From Allorhodopirellula heiligendammensis (lineage in GTDB: Bacteria > Planctomycetota > Planctomycetia > Pirellulales > Pirellulaceae): DNA of 64,000 nt. Shown here in pieces: positions 17,902 to 27,133 of the stretch (its first letter is position 1; the number at the start of each line of letters is the position of its first letter). The notes under the pieces are model-generated. The model ran no database searches. It was not told where the DNA came from and was given only the letters and a program-made list of their open reading frames with translations. The stretch covers positions 1,849,739 to 1,913,738 of the forward strand of contig NZ_SJPU01000002.1 of the NCBI RefSeq assembly GCF_007860105.1, read 5' to 3'. The position numbers were made by a program, and so were the translations under genes.

Positions 17902-18837
17902 AAGAGTCACCCGGCCCGGCAAAACCTCGATCTCGACCGGGAGGCGTCCGGCGTAGTCGCCGTCGAGCTGGTAGGGTACCCGCAGTGGGGATGACCAGAT
18001 TGCGGTTCGAAACCGGCGGCGATCGACGTCGCGGTGGCGCAAGTGCCAACCCAGCTTAATCCGCGTCAGGTAGTGCAGCCCATTCCAAAGCAAACCTTTA
18101 TGCAGTGAAATGCGGTCGAGCATGCCATCGGTGCCATTGGCACCGGGTTCGATGTTCAGCCCGCCACCATAGCAGGGGAGGTTGAATGCCATCATCCAGC
18201 ATGCCGAACGGGTGTATGTCTCTCCCTCTCCCGCCGTTTCGCGCGACGTGATCGTCGGGTACCCATACTTGGAGAGGGCTCTCAGAATGGGGCGAGCATA
18301 GCTCCAACGCGTGATGTGCCCGCGTCGAGTCAGGTGCATGCCGCGAACGACCTCTGCATCCATCCCCGCGGTGACCATCACTAGGAATAATCGCCCATTG
18401 GCTAACCCGGCGTCGATTACTAATGGTTTGTTCCGCTGGATGCTATTGCCGACCGCCTCAGCGCTACAGGTGTAACCGAAGTGACGGGCCAGTAAGTTTT
18501 CGGTTCCCATTGGCAACGGAACGATCGGGATTTCCCTCGGCAGATTTTGCGCCACCAGTGCTAAAGTGCCATCACCGCCCGCTGCTACAACCGCAAATCG
18601 TCGGGTCGACCGGGAGTGATCAGCGATGCGATCACGCAGGGCCCCCATGCTATGGGTGACATGCACGTCGATTGCATCGCCCCGCAAACGCTTGACGAGC
18701 AGGTCGATCTCCTGACGCCCCTGACCGCGGCCCGCCTTGGGGGATGCACAGATCCAGACTTCGTCAATGCGATTGTCCACCTCAGCAGATGTGGTGCGAG
18801 GTGGATGCGGTAGCGTCATGGTTGACATCATACACAT
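17878..18837 (-). CDS. Diacylglycerol kinase family lipid kinase
   Basis: A 319-aa member of the DAGK catalytic / YegS-BmrU family, which phosphorylates diacylglycerol or related lipids. The nucleotide-binding motif GGDGT is at residues 87-91 and the matching GTENLLA at 111-117, with SPKAGRGQG near the N-terminus (32-40). The C-terminal beta domain ends with DGDYAGRLPVEIEVLPGRVTLL in two readable halves, typical of the family. The frame opens at a TTG at 18891, but ATGs cluster at 18837, 18831, 18828 and 18819; I take the first ATG. The substrate lipid is not determinable. Confidence 0.88.
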   Translation of the reverse strand: MCMMSTMTLPHPPRTTSAEVDNRIDEVWICASPKAGRGQGRQEIDLLVKRLRGDAIDVHVTHSMGALRDRIADHSRSTRRFAVVAAGGDGTLALVAQNLPREIPIVPLPMGTENLLARHFGYTCSAEAVGNSIQRNKPLVIDAGLANGRLFLVMVTAGMDAEVVRGMHLTRRGHITRWSYARPILRALSKYGYPTITSRETAGEGETYTRSACWMMAFNLPCYGGGLNIEPGANGTDGMLDRISLHKGLLWNGLHYLTRIKLGWHLRHRDVDRRRFRTAIWSSPLRVPYQLDGDYAGRLPVEIEVLPGRVTLLAPPIVN

Positions 18838-18951
18838 GCTTAGCGATAGCGACGGAAAGAGGGCGTGCAGGTGCGTTCGCCAAAAGGCCAAGCTCCACTT
18901 TTCAGCGACGATAACTACATTCGAGGGGTATGGTTTTTGTCCTACTATCGC

Positions 18952-20256
18952 TTAGAACTGCAGCTGCATCCCCAGGCTGAGACCATGTGCATAATAATCG
19001 CTTTCGACGAATTTGAACTGGGGGCGGTGAGACCCTGTCAACGGGTCCACGGGCGGTGCGAGCAGATTAGGATTGACGTCCGTGTCGATTTGATCGCCTG
19101 CACGAACCACCCCGGGTAGGTAGACGACCGTGTACCCCGCCGTGGCGTGGAGACAATCGAAAATTCGTACGCCGAGCGTCAATCCGATCTCGGGAATCAT
19201 GGTGAATTGGTTGCGTTCAAAAGTTCCCGAGTTGAATCTTTGCGCCAGCAGTCCGCCGGGGTAGTTGGTCGTCGTGCCAAATTCTGTTAACGCCGTCGAT
19301 CCGGCGATCCCCACAGACTGCTTGTTTTGGCCAACGGCGACACGCAGCAGTGACTCTAGCCAGACGCGTTTCATGTTGGCTTGGTAGGCGACCCCCAGCT
19401 GCAAACCGTTGAATTCGTTTTTGGTGTTGAATTGATCGCTCAATTGAATCGTTCCCAGAGCACCGGGGACAAAGGATTCTGCTGATTCGGAAATCACCAG
19501 TTGATCCTCCAATCGCATGTTTCGATATCCGACAATCCAATCGACGCGATCAGAATTACGACACGAAACGCAGTTCCCGCCACAGGTCGGGCACAATGCG
19601 GCTCGACCTGCGAGCATCGCCGAACGCAGGCCGGTCGAGGACGTGATCGCAAGGTCACCTTCGAAAACGTTGGGATAGTTAATTAACTGAGCCGTTTCAC
19701 GGTCATTGGTGGTATCGAAGAATGGCCTCGCGAGAATGTCGTAATCGCTGCCACCGGAGAACCCATCGTTTTGGTCGGCCAGCGAGAAGTACTCGCCTTC
19801 GATGCCAAATGCTGCGGAGGGGGTGAAATAGAACCCGCCCTTGAGACGCAATCCGTTGGTCGCACTGCCATTGATGCTGCCACCGCCGAACAGCACGCTC
19901 GTCGAATCAAATCCGAGTATGCCCGCTTCGTCCTGAGGTGTCCCGGTGGGACTGGTCGTGGCGAGTGCCGGCGTGTCCATCCCCTTGGTTCGCCAGTACA
20001 GGTATTCACCGCGGAACCACAGACGGTCACTGGGGGGGCCACCGATCGCCGATCCGAAACTACTCGGATACCCGGCGCCGCTGGGGGAACCGATCCACAT
20101 TGGCGGTGCGGTGAAGACATTGGTCGTCCCGGCCGGGTAACCACCGGTCGAGTAGGGGTCTGTCGAGGGAGCTTGCGCCGCCGCGCCGGCATGCCACATA
20201 GTTGCAAACAAGCACACGGTGATAGACTTCACCAGCACTTGCAGCAGGCGGGACAT
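18952..20256 (-). CDS. BBP7 family outer-membrane beta-barrel protein
   Basis: 434 aa. A signal peptide of about 28 residues ends at GAAAQ. Family features then follow: RLWFRGEYLYWRTKGMDTPALATTSP near residue 80, the SVLFGGGSINGSATNGLRLKGGF strand region, and alternating polar/aromatic strands to a C-terminal LSLGMQLQF ending in Phe, as in outer-membrane barrels. BBP7 proteins are abundant in planctomycetes and of unknown function. The CPTCGGNCVSC cluster (about residue 223) contains four closely spaced cysteines, perhaps a disulfide-bonded loop. The frame extends to a TTG at 20316, but the ATG at 20256 sits directly before the signal peptide. Confidence 0.85.
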   Translation of the reverse strand: MSRLLQVLVKSITVCLFATMWHAGAAAQAPSTDPYSTGGYPAGTTNVFTAPPMWIGSPSGAGYPSSFGSAIGGPPSDRLWFRGEYLYWRTKGMDTPALATTSPTGTPQDEAGILGFDSTSVLFGGGSINGSATNGLRLKGGFYFTPSAAFGIEGEYFSLADQNDGFSGGSDYDILARPFFDTTNDRETAQLINYPNVFEGDLAITSSTGLRSAMLAGRAALCPTCGGNCVSCRNSDRVDWIVGYRNMRLEDQLVISESAESFVPGALGTIQLSDQFNTKNEFNGLQLGVAYQANMKRVWLESLLRVAVGQNKQSVGIAGSTALTEFGTTTNYPGGLLAQRFNSGTFERNQFTMIPEIGLTLGVRIFDCLHATAGYTVVYLPGVVRAGDQIDTDVNPNLLAPPVDPLTGSHRPQFKFVESDYYAHGLSLGMQLQF

Positions 20257-20705
20257 GGGGGGGCTGGAGTCGAGGATTGAATTTGGCACCGGATCAGACT
20301 TTGGAGTTTTTTTCAAGAATCACTCAAGATTTTCTTCGTAGCTTCCGCAGCATTCGTATTTTTGACGACCGGTGTCAAGATCATTTACCGCTGGCACGCC
20401 CGCAGGCGGGGGCCATGAATTCAGTCCCGAAAGAAAGTAGTGTGAAGGTGTCCGGGAATGATCCTCGCTGGACGGTCCGGTAACGCTCTCAGCGAGACCA
20501 GCGGGCTGCTCTGTCTGCGGAAGGGGGGGGCACCTTGCGAGCACGGGGCCGCCACCCGTATTGCGCTAGGTCGCGGGCTGACTCGAAGGCACCGGATCTT
20601 TTTCTGGCAAATCTGCCTAATGAACTCGCTGCTGAATCGTTATGTTGAAAGCACGTGTCCGTGTGCATCTTTTCCACTTCTCGTCTCCCCCACGAAAAAC
20701 CATCC
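20257..20705. other. Intergenic region between divergent genes
   Basis: About 450 bases between the BBP7 gene and the alpha-2-macroglobulin gene, which are transcribed away from each other. It should contain both promoters. I see only a G-run at 20523-20530 and no convincing gene, hairpin or repeat. Confidence 0.4.
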
Positions 20706-23700
20706 ATGAATGCTCGCTGTGGTCTGATCGGCACCTTCCTCTGCTTCGCTCTTCTACTCACCCTGCTCGCTCCCGCCCAGCTCATGACTACGAATGATGC
20801 CCAATCACCGGAGCCTGCAGCGTGGCAGGCGATCCAGGAAGCGATCAACCAGGGCCTGCCGAAAACGGCAATGGAGGAGATCGAAAAGCAACTTCCCGGA
20901 GCGATCCAGCGGCACGAGGACGGACTTATCGTTCGCCTGCTCGCCACCCGAGCGACCCTGGACGGACAACTCGAAGGCCGCGGGGAAGTTCACCGGATTG
21001 TGAAGTTGCAAGCAGATCTGGAAACCGCACCAGTGTCAACGCAGCCTATCCTCCGCGCCATTCTCGCTAACTGGTTTTGGAGCTACTACACGCAGAACCA
21101 GTGGCGGTTCCAGGATCGCACTGAAATTGATCCGCAAATCATCGACTCCACCGAACCGGTGGTGATCAAGTCATCTGAAGACATCACCACCTGGACTCGC
21201 AACCGCATCGTGAGGCAGTCCGCCGCCTTGTTCGAGGCGGCCTTGAGTGCCGAAGACGGCAGCGAAAAGACGCTTCAGCAAACTCCCATTGCCGACTACA
21301 ACGACTTGCTCGTCCAGGGCACCGCGCCCGATAACTACCGTCCGACACTCTACGATTTCGTAGTCGCCGAGGCGATCGAGTTCTATGCCGACGCCAATGG
21401 AACCTACGCCGGTCCCGCCGATCGTTTTGAGCTGACTGCTGATTCGCCCGTGTTTGGCGATGTCGATTCGTTCATCGCTTGGGAAGTGCCAGACTCCGAC
21501 GCAGGGTCACCGCTGCGGCGAGCGACCACTCTCTATCAGCATTGGCTCGAGTTTCATCGTGGCGACGATGATACGGCTGCGTTCATTGACACTGACCTCA
21601 CCCGTTTAGAGTTCGCTCACGAGCATGCTATTGGGGATGACGAAGGCAAAAAATTCGCGGCAGCACTGCAGGCATTTGTAAAGCGAAATGGTGGGAACCC
21701 CATTTCGACTCGAGCTCAATTTCAGCTTGCGACGCTCGTTCGGCAAGACAACGAGTTGGTTCGCGCTCACTTCATTGCGCAGGCCGCGATCGATGCCCAC
21801 CCCAAGAGTCTGGGCGCCTCGCAATGTCGCGATTTGATCGAGCAAATCGAAGCCCCTTCGATTCAAATCGCCACCGAACATGTTTGGAATTCTGAGCTGG
21901 ATGAATCTGCTCAACCCCAGATTGATGTGAAATATCGAAACACCACCAAAGTGTTCTTTCGCCTAGTCGCGTTGGATTACGAAACGGTGCAGAAATCAGG
22001 CCAGCAGCCCAATTACCTCGACCGCCGCCAACGAATTAACGTGCTGGGACGAAAACCGGTTGCCTCCTGGTCGGCTAATTTGGCACCGACAAACGACTAC
22101 CGTGATCGCACCGAGCATCTTCCTGCCAACACCCGCGTGCCCCGCGGTGCCTACTATCTGATCGCGAGCACCTCTCAGGATTTTCCTTTGGAAACGGAGT
22201 TCACGGCACTCACTGACGTGTGGGTCAGTGGCCTCTCGTTGGTAATGGAAACGCGATATGACGATCAGGCAATGGTTGGTTACCTCGTCGAGGGGCGCAG
22301 CGGCGAACCCGTCAGCGGTGCTTCGATCGATGTCTGGGCACGCAAGCAAACGAATCGCGGTCGCGAAGATTTAACGAACGTCGTCACATTGAGCACGAAT
22401 GCGACAGGACGTTTCGAATTCGACAGCGGCGAGCTGCGAGACATCAACTTTTTAGCCAAGCGAGGTGAAGATCGCCTATTGTCGCAGACGTACCGAAACT
22501 ACCGCTATCGACAAGCCGGCGACCATGACAACGATGTCACGCGGAGCCACTTTTTTACCGATCGATCGATTTATCGTCCCGGTCAAACCGTTCGCTACAA
22601 AGTGATCTGCACGCGATCCAACCAGACGACGAACGATTATCATGTTTCTGCTGATGAACAACTCACTGTCGAGCTACTCGACGCTAATGGCAAAGTCATC
22701 CAGGCCACCAAGCATCAATGCAATGAACTCGGCAGTTGCCATGGCAGTTTCAACTTGCCCAACGGTGGATTGACCGGCCAGATGACGCTCCGCACGATCG
22801 GCCCGTTTGGTGGTGCTGCATCGATTCGCGTCGAAGAGTACAAGCGTCCTAAATTCGAAGTCGAAATCGACGCGCCCGAAGAGTCGGTGCGATTGGGCGA
22901 GGCCGTGGTCGTTAGCGGGCACGCGACCGCCTACACCTCAGCGCCGATCGATGGTGGCAAGGTCAGCTACCGGGTGGTTCGTAAAACACAGTTCCCGCCG
23001 TGGTGGGGATATCGCTGTTGGTGGTTCCCGCCATCGCCCCTGCCCGCCCAAACAATCGCTGAAGGCACGACCACGACTGACGAAATGGGCGAGTTTTCCA
23101 TTGCGTTCGATGCGATTCCTGACGCATCGGTGGATCGCCAAAGTGAACCGAAATTTCGCTACGAAATCACTGCGGATGTCACTGACTCGACCGGCGAGAC
23201 ACGTGACGCTACCACCAGCGTGTTGATCGGCTACACGACGATGGAGGCCACTCTGAGTACTCCGTCCGTCAACTGGTTGACCGATGAAGATCCCATTGAG
23301 GTCAAGATCGCTACCAAAACCTTGCAGGGCGACCCCGTCTCAGCCAAGGTCAAGGTCGACATTTATTCGCTGAAGGCACCGGATGCGATCGGACGCAAAC
23401 GGCTGGACAATGCGATTACATGGGACCGCATCGATATCCAACCGGGACAGCTCAACGAGCAACAAGACGAAGTTCGGGCGGAAGAACCCAATTCATGGCC
23501 CCTCGACAAAGTCGTCAAGACCGTGGAACTGACCACAAACGAGTCCGGACATGCAAGTTTTGATGCCGAACTGGAGGCCGGGAACTTCCGGGCCGTCCTA
23601 GCGGCAGTGGATTCAGCCGGAAACGACGTTCAGGCGATCCTGCCACTGCAGGTAATCAACCCCGATGCCGATCATTGTGAACTGGCAATTGCGAATTTGT

Positions 23701-26700
23701 TTGCCACCGAAAAGCAATCGTACGAACCCGGCGAAACGTTTCGTGCAGTGTGGGGCAGCGGGTACGACTCCGCCCACGCACTCGTCGAAGTCACCCATCG
23801 TGGCAAAATGTTGCAGCGATTTTGGACACCCAAGAACCGCACTCAGGTCGAGATCAAACAGGAGATCGATGAGTCGATGCGAGGTGGGTTCAACGTGCGG
23901 GTTTGGATGGTGCGTGAAAACCGCCTGTACTTAAATGAAACCTACGTCGACGTGCCCTGGTCGAACAAGGAACTCAAGATTCGCTGGGAGCATTTTGTTT
24001 CCAAACTCAAGCCAGGTCAGCAGGAAACTTGGACCGCCGTCATCGAAAACCCATCGGAGCATGCATCCGATAAAGGCGAAGCTGCGATGCGGCAGGCTGC
24101 AGAAATGGTCGCAACACTGTATGACGCATCGTTAGACGCCTTCGCTCCCCATGGATTTCCAAGTGGTTTTGGTTTGTTTTATCAGGATCGTACGCACACC
24201 TCCGTTGATGACCAAAACCGCTGGGTTCACCTCCAGCAGATCTCGACAGGACGGTCGCATGGATCGGGAGGTGGGGTGCTGACATATCGCCAGTACCCAC
24301 CGGAACTGCAGGGGCAGATGGCCTTTCGAGGTCGCATGATGCAAAAGGGCGGCCGCGCGATGCCGATGATGATGATGGCAGATGGAGCGATGCCTGCTGC
24401 TGCACCTGAAATGGCCAGGAGCGCGGGGAACATCGCCATGGAATCCGAGTCGTTGGCACTCGGTGAACCGGGGGCTGCTGCCGACGATGCGGTCGGTGAA
24501 CCGCCGGCGGACAAGAATGACGTCGATCTATCCAACGTCTCGCCGCGGAAAAATCTCAATGAGACCGCGTTCTTCTTCCCTGAATTAACCGCCGACGACC
24601 AAGGCGTGGTGAAGATGAACTTCACCATGCCTGAGGCGCTGACTCGGTGGCAGTTCATTGGGTTCGCACACACTGCAGACCTCGCGGGCGGGCTGCTCCG
24701 CGATACCACCGTGACCAGCAAAGAGTTGATGGTCCAGCCCAATCCACCTCGTGTGCTGCGCGAAGGTGACGAAATCGAGATTACGGTGAAGGTTACCAAT
24801 CAATCGGCGACGGTGCAGAGTGGCTCCGTCGCGTTGCAGTTCGCCAGTGCTCGCACCGGGGATAGTGTCGATGAGCGGCTCGACAACATTAACGTACGGC
24901 AGTCCTTCGAGATTCCCGCTGGTCGCTCGCAGTCGTTCTCGTGGCCGATCCGCGTTCCCGACGGAATTGGTTACCTGACCTACAAAGCGGTGGGCTCGAC
25001 GGGCCGACTGTCCGATGGTGAGGAAGGTTATCTGCCTGTGCTGTCCAGGAAAATCCTCGTTCATGAGTCAATCGCACTGCCGATCGATGGTGCGGAGACG
25101 AAGACGTTCACGCTCGACAAACTCGCCGAGCTAGATCCTAGCTCCAGTTCAATCCGCAGCGAGTCGCTGACGATTCAGATGACGTCGAATCCTGCTTGGT
25201 ACGCCGTGATGGCTCTGCCGTACCTAATGGACTATCCCTACGAATGCAGCGAGCAGACCTTCAATCGCTTGTACGCCAATTTGTTGGCAAGACACATCGC
25301 GACCTCCGATCCCAAGATTGAGCGGGTCTTCAATACCTGGCGCAATCAACCCCTGCCGTCCAAGGGTGCGTCCGGCGGACGCGATGCCTTGGCCTCGCCA
25401 CTGCAGCAGAACGAAGAGCTCGCCTCGATCGCTCTGACGGAAACGCCATGGGTGCTCCAAGCGGAATCGGAAGCTGAGGCTCGCCGCAATGTCGGAATTC
25501 TGTTCGATCAAAACCGGGTCAACGATCAAGTCGAGCGATTAACGCAACGACTGACCGACGTACAGGCCGATGATGGCAGTTGGCCATGGTTTCCTGGTGG
25601 CCGATCCAATTCGTTCATCACGCTCTACATTGCCACCGGTTACGGTCGACTGCGGCATCTTGGCGCCGAGGTCGATCCATCACCGGCGATCCGTGCATTG
25701 GGGCATCTGGATGCATTTTCCAAAGAGATGTACGAAGACATCAAACCGGGTGATCGCGAGCAAAATCATCTGTCCAGCACGATCGCACTCTACCTCTATG
25801 GCCGGAGCTTCTTCCTGCAAGACTCGGATATTGCGGCTGATGCAAAGCCCGCACTTGACTACTGGCTCGACCAAGCCGCTGAGCATTGGTTGAAGCTCCC
25901 CCGCATGAGCCAAGCACACCTCGCGGTGGCACTGAAGCGGTTCGGTCGTGCCTCGGATGCCTCGTCGATCGTCCGATCGCTGAGAGAACGCAGCGTGACG
26001 GATGAAACCGGCATGCACTGGAACGATGATGTCCGGGGTTGGTTCTGGTTCCAGGCCGATATCGAGACGCAGGCGATGATGATCGAGGTGTTTGACGAAG
26101 TTGCCTCCGATCAGACTTCCGTGGAGTCGTGCAAAGCTTGGTTACTTCGCCAGAAAGAAACTCGCTCGTGGGAAACGACCAAAGCAACCGCTGATGCCGT
26201 CTACGCACTGCTACTGCGGGGCGTGGATCTGCTTGCCGATCAAACGCTTGTCGATGTGACAGTTGGCGAACAGGCTGTCGAGCAGCAGAACGTTGAAGCG
26301 GGAACGGGGTTCTACGAGCAGCGATTTGCCGCCGCCGAGATCACTCCAGCGATGGGGTCAATCACGGTAACCAAAACGACCCCTGGAATCGCATGGGGTG
26401 GTGTGCATTGGTCGTTCTTTCAGAACGTCGACGAGGTCACCCCGCATGACGGTACGCCGCTGGAGATTGAAAAACAGCTCTTCGTTGTCCGCAGCACTCC
26501 GAGTGGCGAAGTCTTGCGTCCGGTGGTCAACGGACTCGTCGCGGGCGACGGTGCTGACGCAAAATCAGGGGGAAGCGTGGACGCTGATGGTACTCCCATC
26601 GACGTCGGTGACGAGATTGTCTCGCGACTGATCGTTCGCACTTCACGGGAAATGGAGTTTATCCATCTAAAGGATTCACGCGGTAGCGGTACCGAACCGA

Positions 26701-26948
26701 CTAACGTGTTGTCCGGCTACCGATGGCAAGACGGGATGGGCTACTATCAGAGTACCCGTGACGCTGCCGAGCACTTCTTCATTGATACCTTGCCCACAGG
26801 CACCTACGTGCTCGAATCACGTAGCCGTGTGCAGTTGAGAGGACAGTATCAGAGCGGTCTGGCGACAATCGAATCAATGTACGCCCCCCAGTACAACAGT
26901 CACAGCGAAAGCCATCTGATGAAGGTGGGCCAGCGGCAACGTGACTAG
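20706..26948 (+). CDS. Alpha-2-macroglobulin family protein
   Basis: A 2080-aa secreted or periplasmic protease-trap homologue. A signal peptide covers about residues 1-30, and the ATG at 20706 is chosen for it. An N-terminal helical region precedes macroglobulin-type beta domains (GQTVRYKVICTR and DRSIYRPGQ are typical MG2 motifs). The A2M core NLNETAFFFPELTAD is followed by RWQFIGFAHT. The thioester motif reads CSEQ (Cys1514, Gln1517) within YPYECSEQTFNRLYANL, then the helical thioester domain (ADDGSWPWFPGG) and a C-terminal beta domain. Bacterial A2Ms are thought to trap attacking proteases. The region before the A2M core (about 1190-1290) is Met/Gly/Ala-rich and could be the bait region. 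No penicillin-binding partner (PbpC) gene is adjacent. Confidence 0.93.
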   Translation: MNARCGLIGTFLCFALLLTLLAPAQLMTTNDAQSPEPAAWQAIQEAINQGLPKTAMEEIEKQLPGAIQRHEDGLIVRLLATRATLDGQLEGRGEVHRIVKLQADLETAPVSTQPILRAILANWFWSYYTQNQWRFQDRTEIDPQIIDSTEPVVIKSSEDITTWTRNRIVRQSAALFEAALSAEDGSEKTLQQTPIADYNDLLVQGTAPDNYRPTLYDFVVAEAIEFYADANGTYAGPADRFELTADSPVFGDVDSFIAWEVPDSDAGSPLRRATTLYQHWLEFHRGDDDTAAFIDTDLTRLEFAHEHAIGDDEGKKFAAALQAFVKRNGGNPISTRAQFQLATLVRQDNELVRAHFIAQAAIDAHPKSLGASQCRDLIEQIEAPSIQIATEHVWNSELDESAQPQIDVKYRNTTKVFFRLVALDYETVQKSGQQPNYLDRRQRINVLGRKPVASWSANLAPTNDYRDRTEHLPANTRVPRGAYYLIASTSQDFPLETEFTALTDVWVSGLSLVMETRYDDQAMVGYLVEGRSGEPVSGASIDVWARKQTNRGREDLTNVVTLSTNATGRFEFDSGELRDINFLAKRGEDRLLSQTYRNYRYRQAGDHDNDVTRSHFFTDRSIYRPGQTVRYKVICTRSNQTTNDYHVSADEQLTVELLDANGKVIQATKHQCNELGSCHGSFNLPNGGLTGQMTLRTIGPFGGAASIRVEEYKRPKFEVEIDAPEESVRLGEAVVVSGHATAYTSAPIDGGKVSYRVVRKTQFPPWWGYRCWWFPPSPLPAQTIAEGTTTTDEMGEFSIAFDAIPDASVDRQSEPKFRYEITADVTDSTGETRDATTSVLIGYTTMEATLSTPSVNWLTDEDPIEVKIATKTLQGDPVSAKVKVDIYSLKAPDAIGRKRLDNAITWDRIDIQPGQLNEQQDEVRAEEPNSWPLDKVVKTVELTTNESGHASFDAELEAGNFRAVLAAVDSAGNDVQAILPLQVINPDADHCELAIANLFATEKQSYEPGETFRAVWGSGYDSAHALVEVTHRGKMLQRFWTPKNRTQVEIKQEIDESMRGGFNVRVWMVRENRLYLNETYVDVPWSNKELKIRWEHFVSKLKPGQQETWTAVIENPSEHASDKGEAAMRQAAEMVATLYDASLDAFAPHGFPSGFGLFYQDRTHTSVDDQNRWVHLQQISTGRSHGSGGGVLTYRQYPPELQGQMAFRGRMMQKGGRAMPMMMMADGAMPAAAPEMARSAGNIAMESESLALGEPGAAADDAVGEPPADKNDVDLSNVSPRKNLNETAFFFPELTADDQGVVKMNFTMPEALTRWQFIGFAHTADLAGGLLRDTTVTSKELMVQPNPPRVLREGDEIEITVKVTNQSATVQSGSVALQFASARTGDSVDERLDNINVRQSFEIPAGRSQSFSWPIRVPDGIGYLTYKAVGSTGRLSDGEEGYLPVLSRKILVHESIALPIDGAETKTFTLDKLAELDPSSSSIRSESLTIQMTSNPAWYAVMALPYLMDYPYECSEQTFNRLYANLLARHIATSDPKIERVFNTWRNQPLPSKGASGGRDALASPLQQNEELASIALTETPWVLQAESEAEARRNVGILFDQNRVNDQVERLTQRLTDVQADDGSWPWFPGGRSNSFITLYIATGYGRLRHLGAEVDPSPAIRALGHLDAFSKEMYEDIKPGDREQNHLSSTIALYLYGRSFFLQDSDIAADAKPALDYWLDQAAEHWLKLPRMSQAHLAVALKRFGRASDASSIVRSLRERSVTDETGMHWNDDVRGWFWFQADIETQAMMIEVFDEVASDQTSVESCKAWLLRQKETRSWETTKATADAVYALLLRGVDLLADQTLVDVTVGEQAVEQQNVEAGTGFYEQRFAAAEITPAMGSITVTKTTPGIAWGGVHWSFFQNVDEVTPHDGTPLEIEKQLFVVRSTPSGEVLRPVVNGLVAGDGADAKSGGSVDADGTPIDVGDEIVSRLIVRTSREMEFIHLKDSRGSGTEPTNVLSGYRWQDGMGYYQSTRDAAEHFFIDTLPTGTYVLESRSRVQLRGQYQSGLATIESMYAPQYNSHSESHLMKVGQRQRD

Positions 26949-26952
26949 ACGT

Positions 26953-26986
26953 CGGTAGAGGGGCGACATCTGCTGTCGCTCTACCG
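26953..26986 (+). terminator. Long hairpin downstream of the alpha-2-macroglobulin gene
   Basis: CGGTAGAG+CGACA pairs with TGTCG+CTCTACCG: a 13-bp stem with a 3-G bulge on the 5-prime arm and loop TCTGC. It starts five bases after the stop codon. No strong T-run follows, so it may be a factor-dependent terminator or an mRNA-stabilising end. Confidence 0.45.
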
Positions 26987-27133
26987 AAGTTGTTGGCTTC
27001 ATGTCATCCATGAGGCCGTGGCGAATACGATCACGCGGGACGATGGTCCCGCGGTGGAGTTGGCCCCGCGATTGAGCTGGCGACATGGTTCAACGAGTGG
27101 GAATGCTGACGGTCGCGCTCGAGACGCCGCAAC

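Noticed and set aside
20521-20530. G-run suggestive of a phase-variable tract
   Set aside because: It lies outside any gene, about 175 bases before the alpha-2-macroglobulin start, and no coding effect can be seen.
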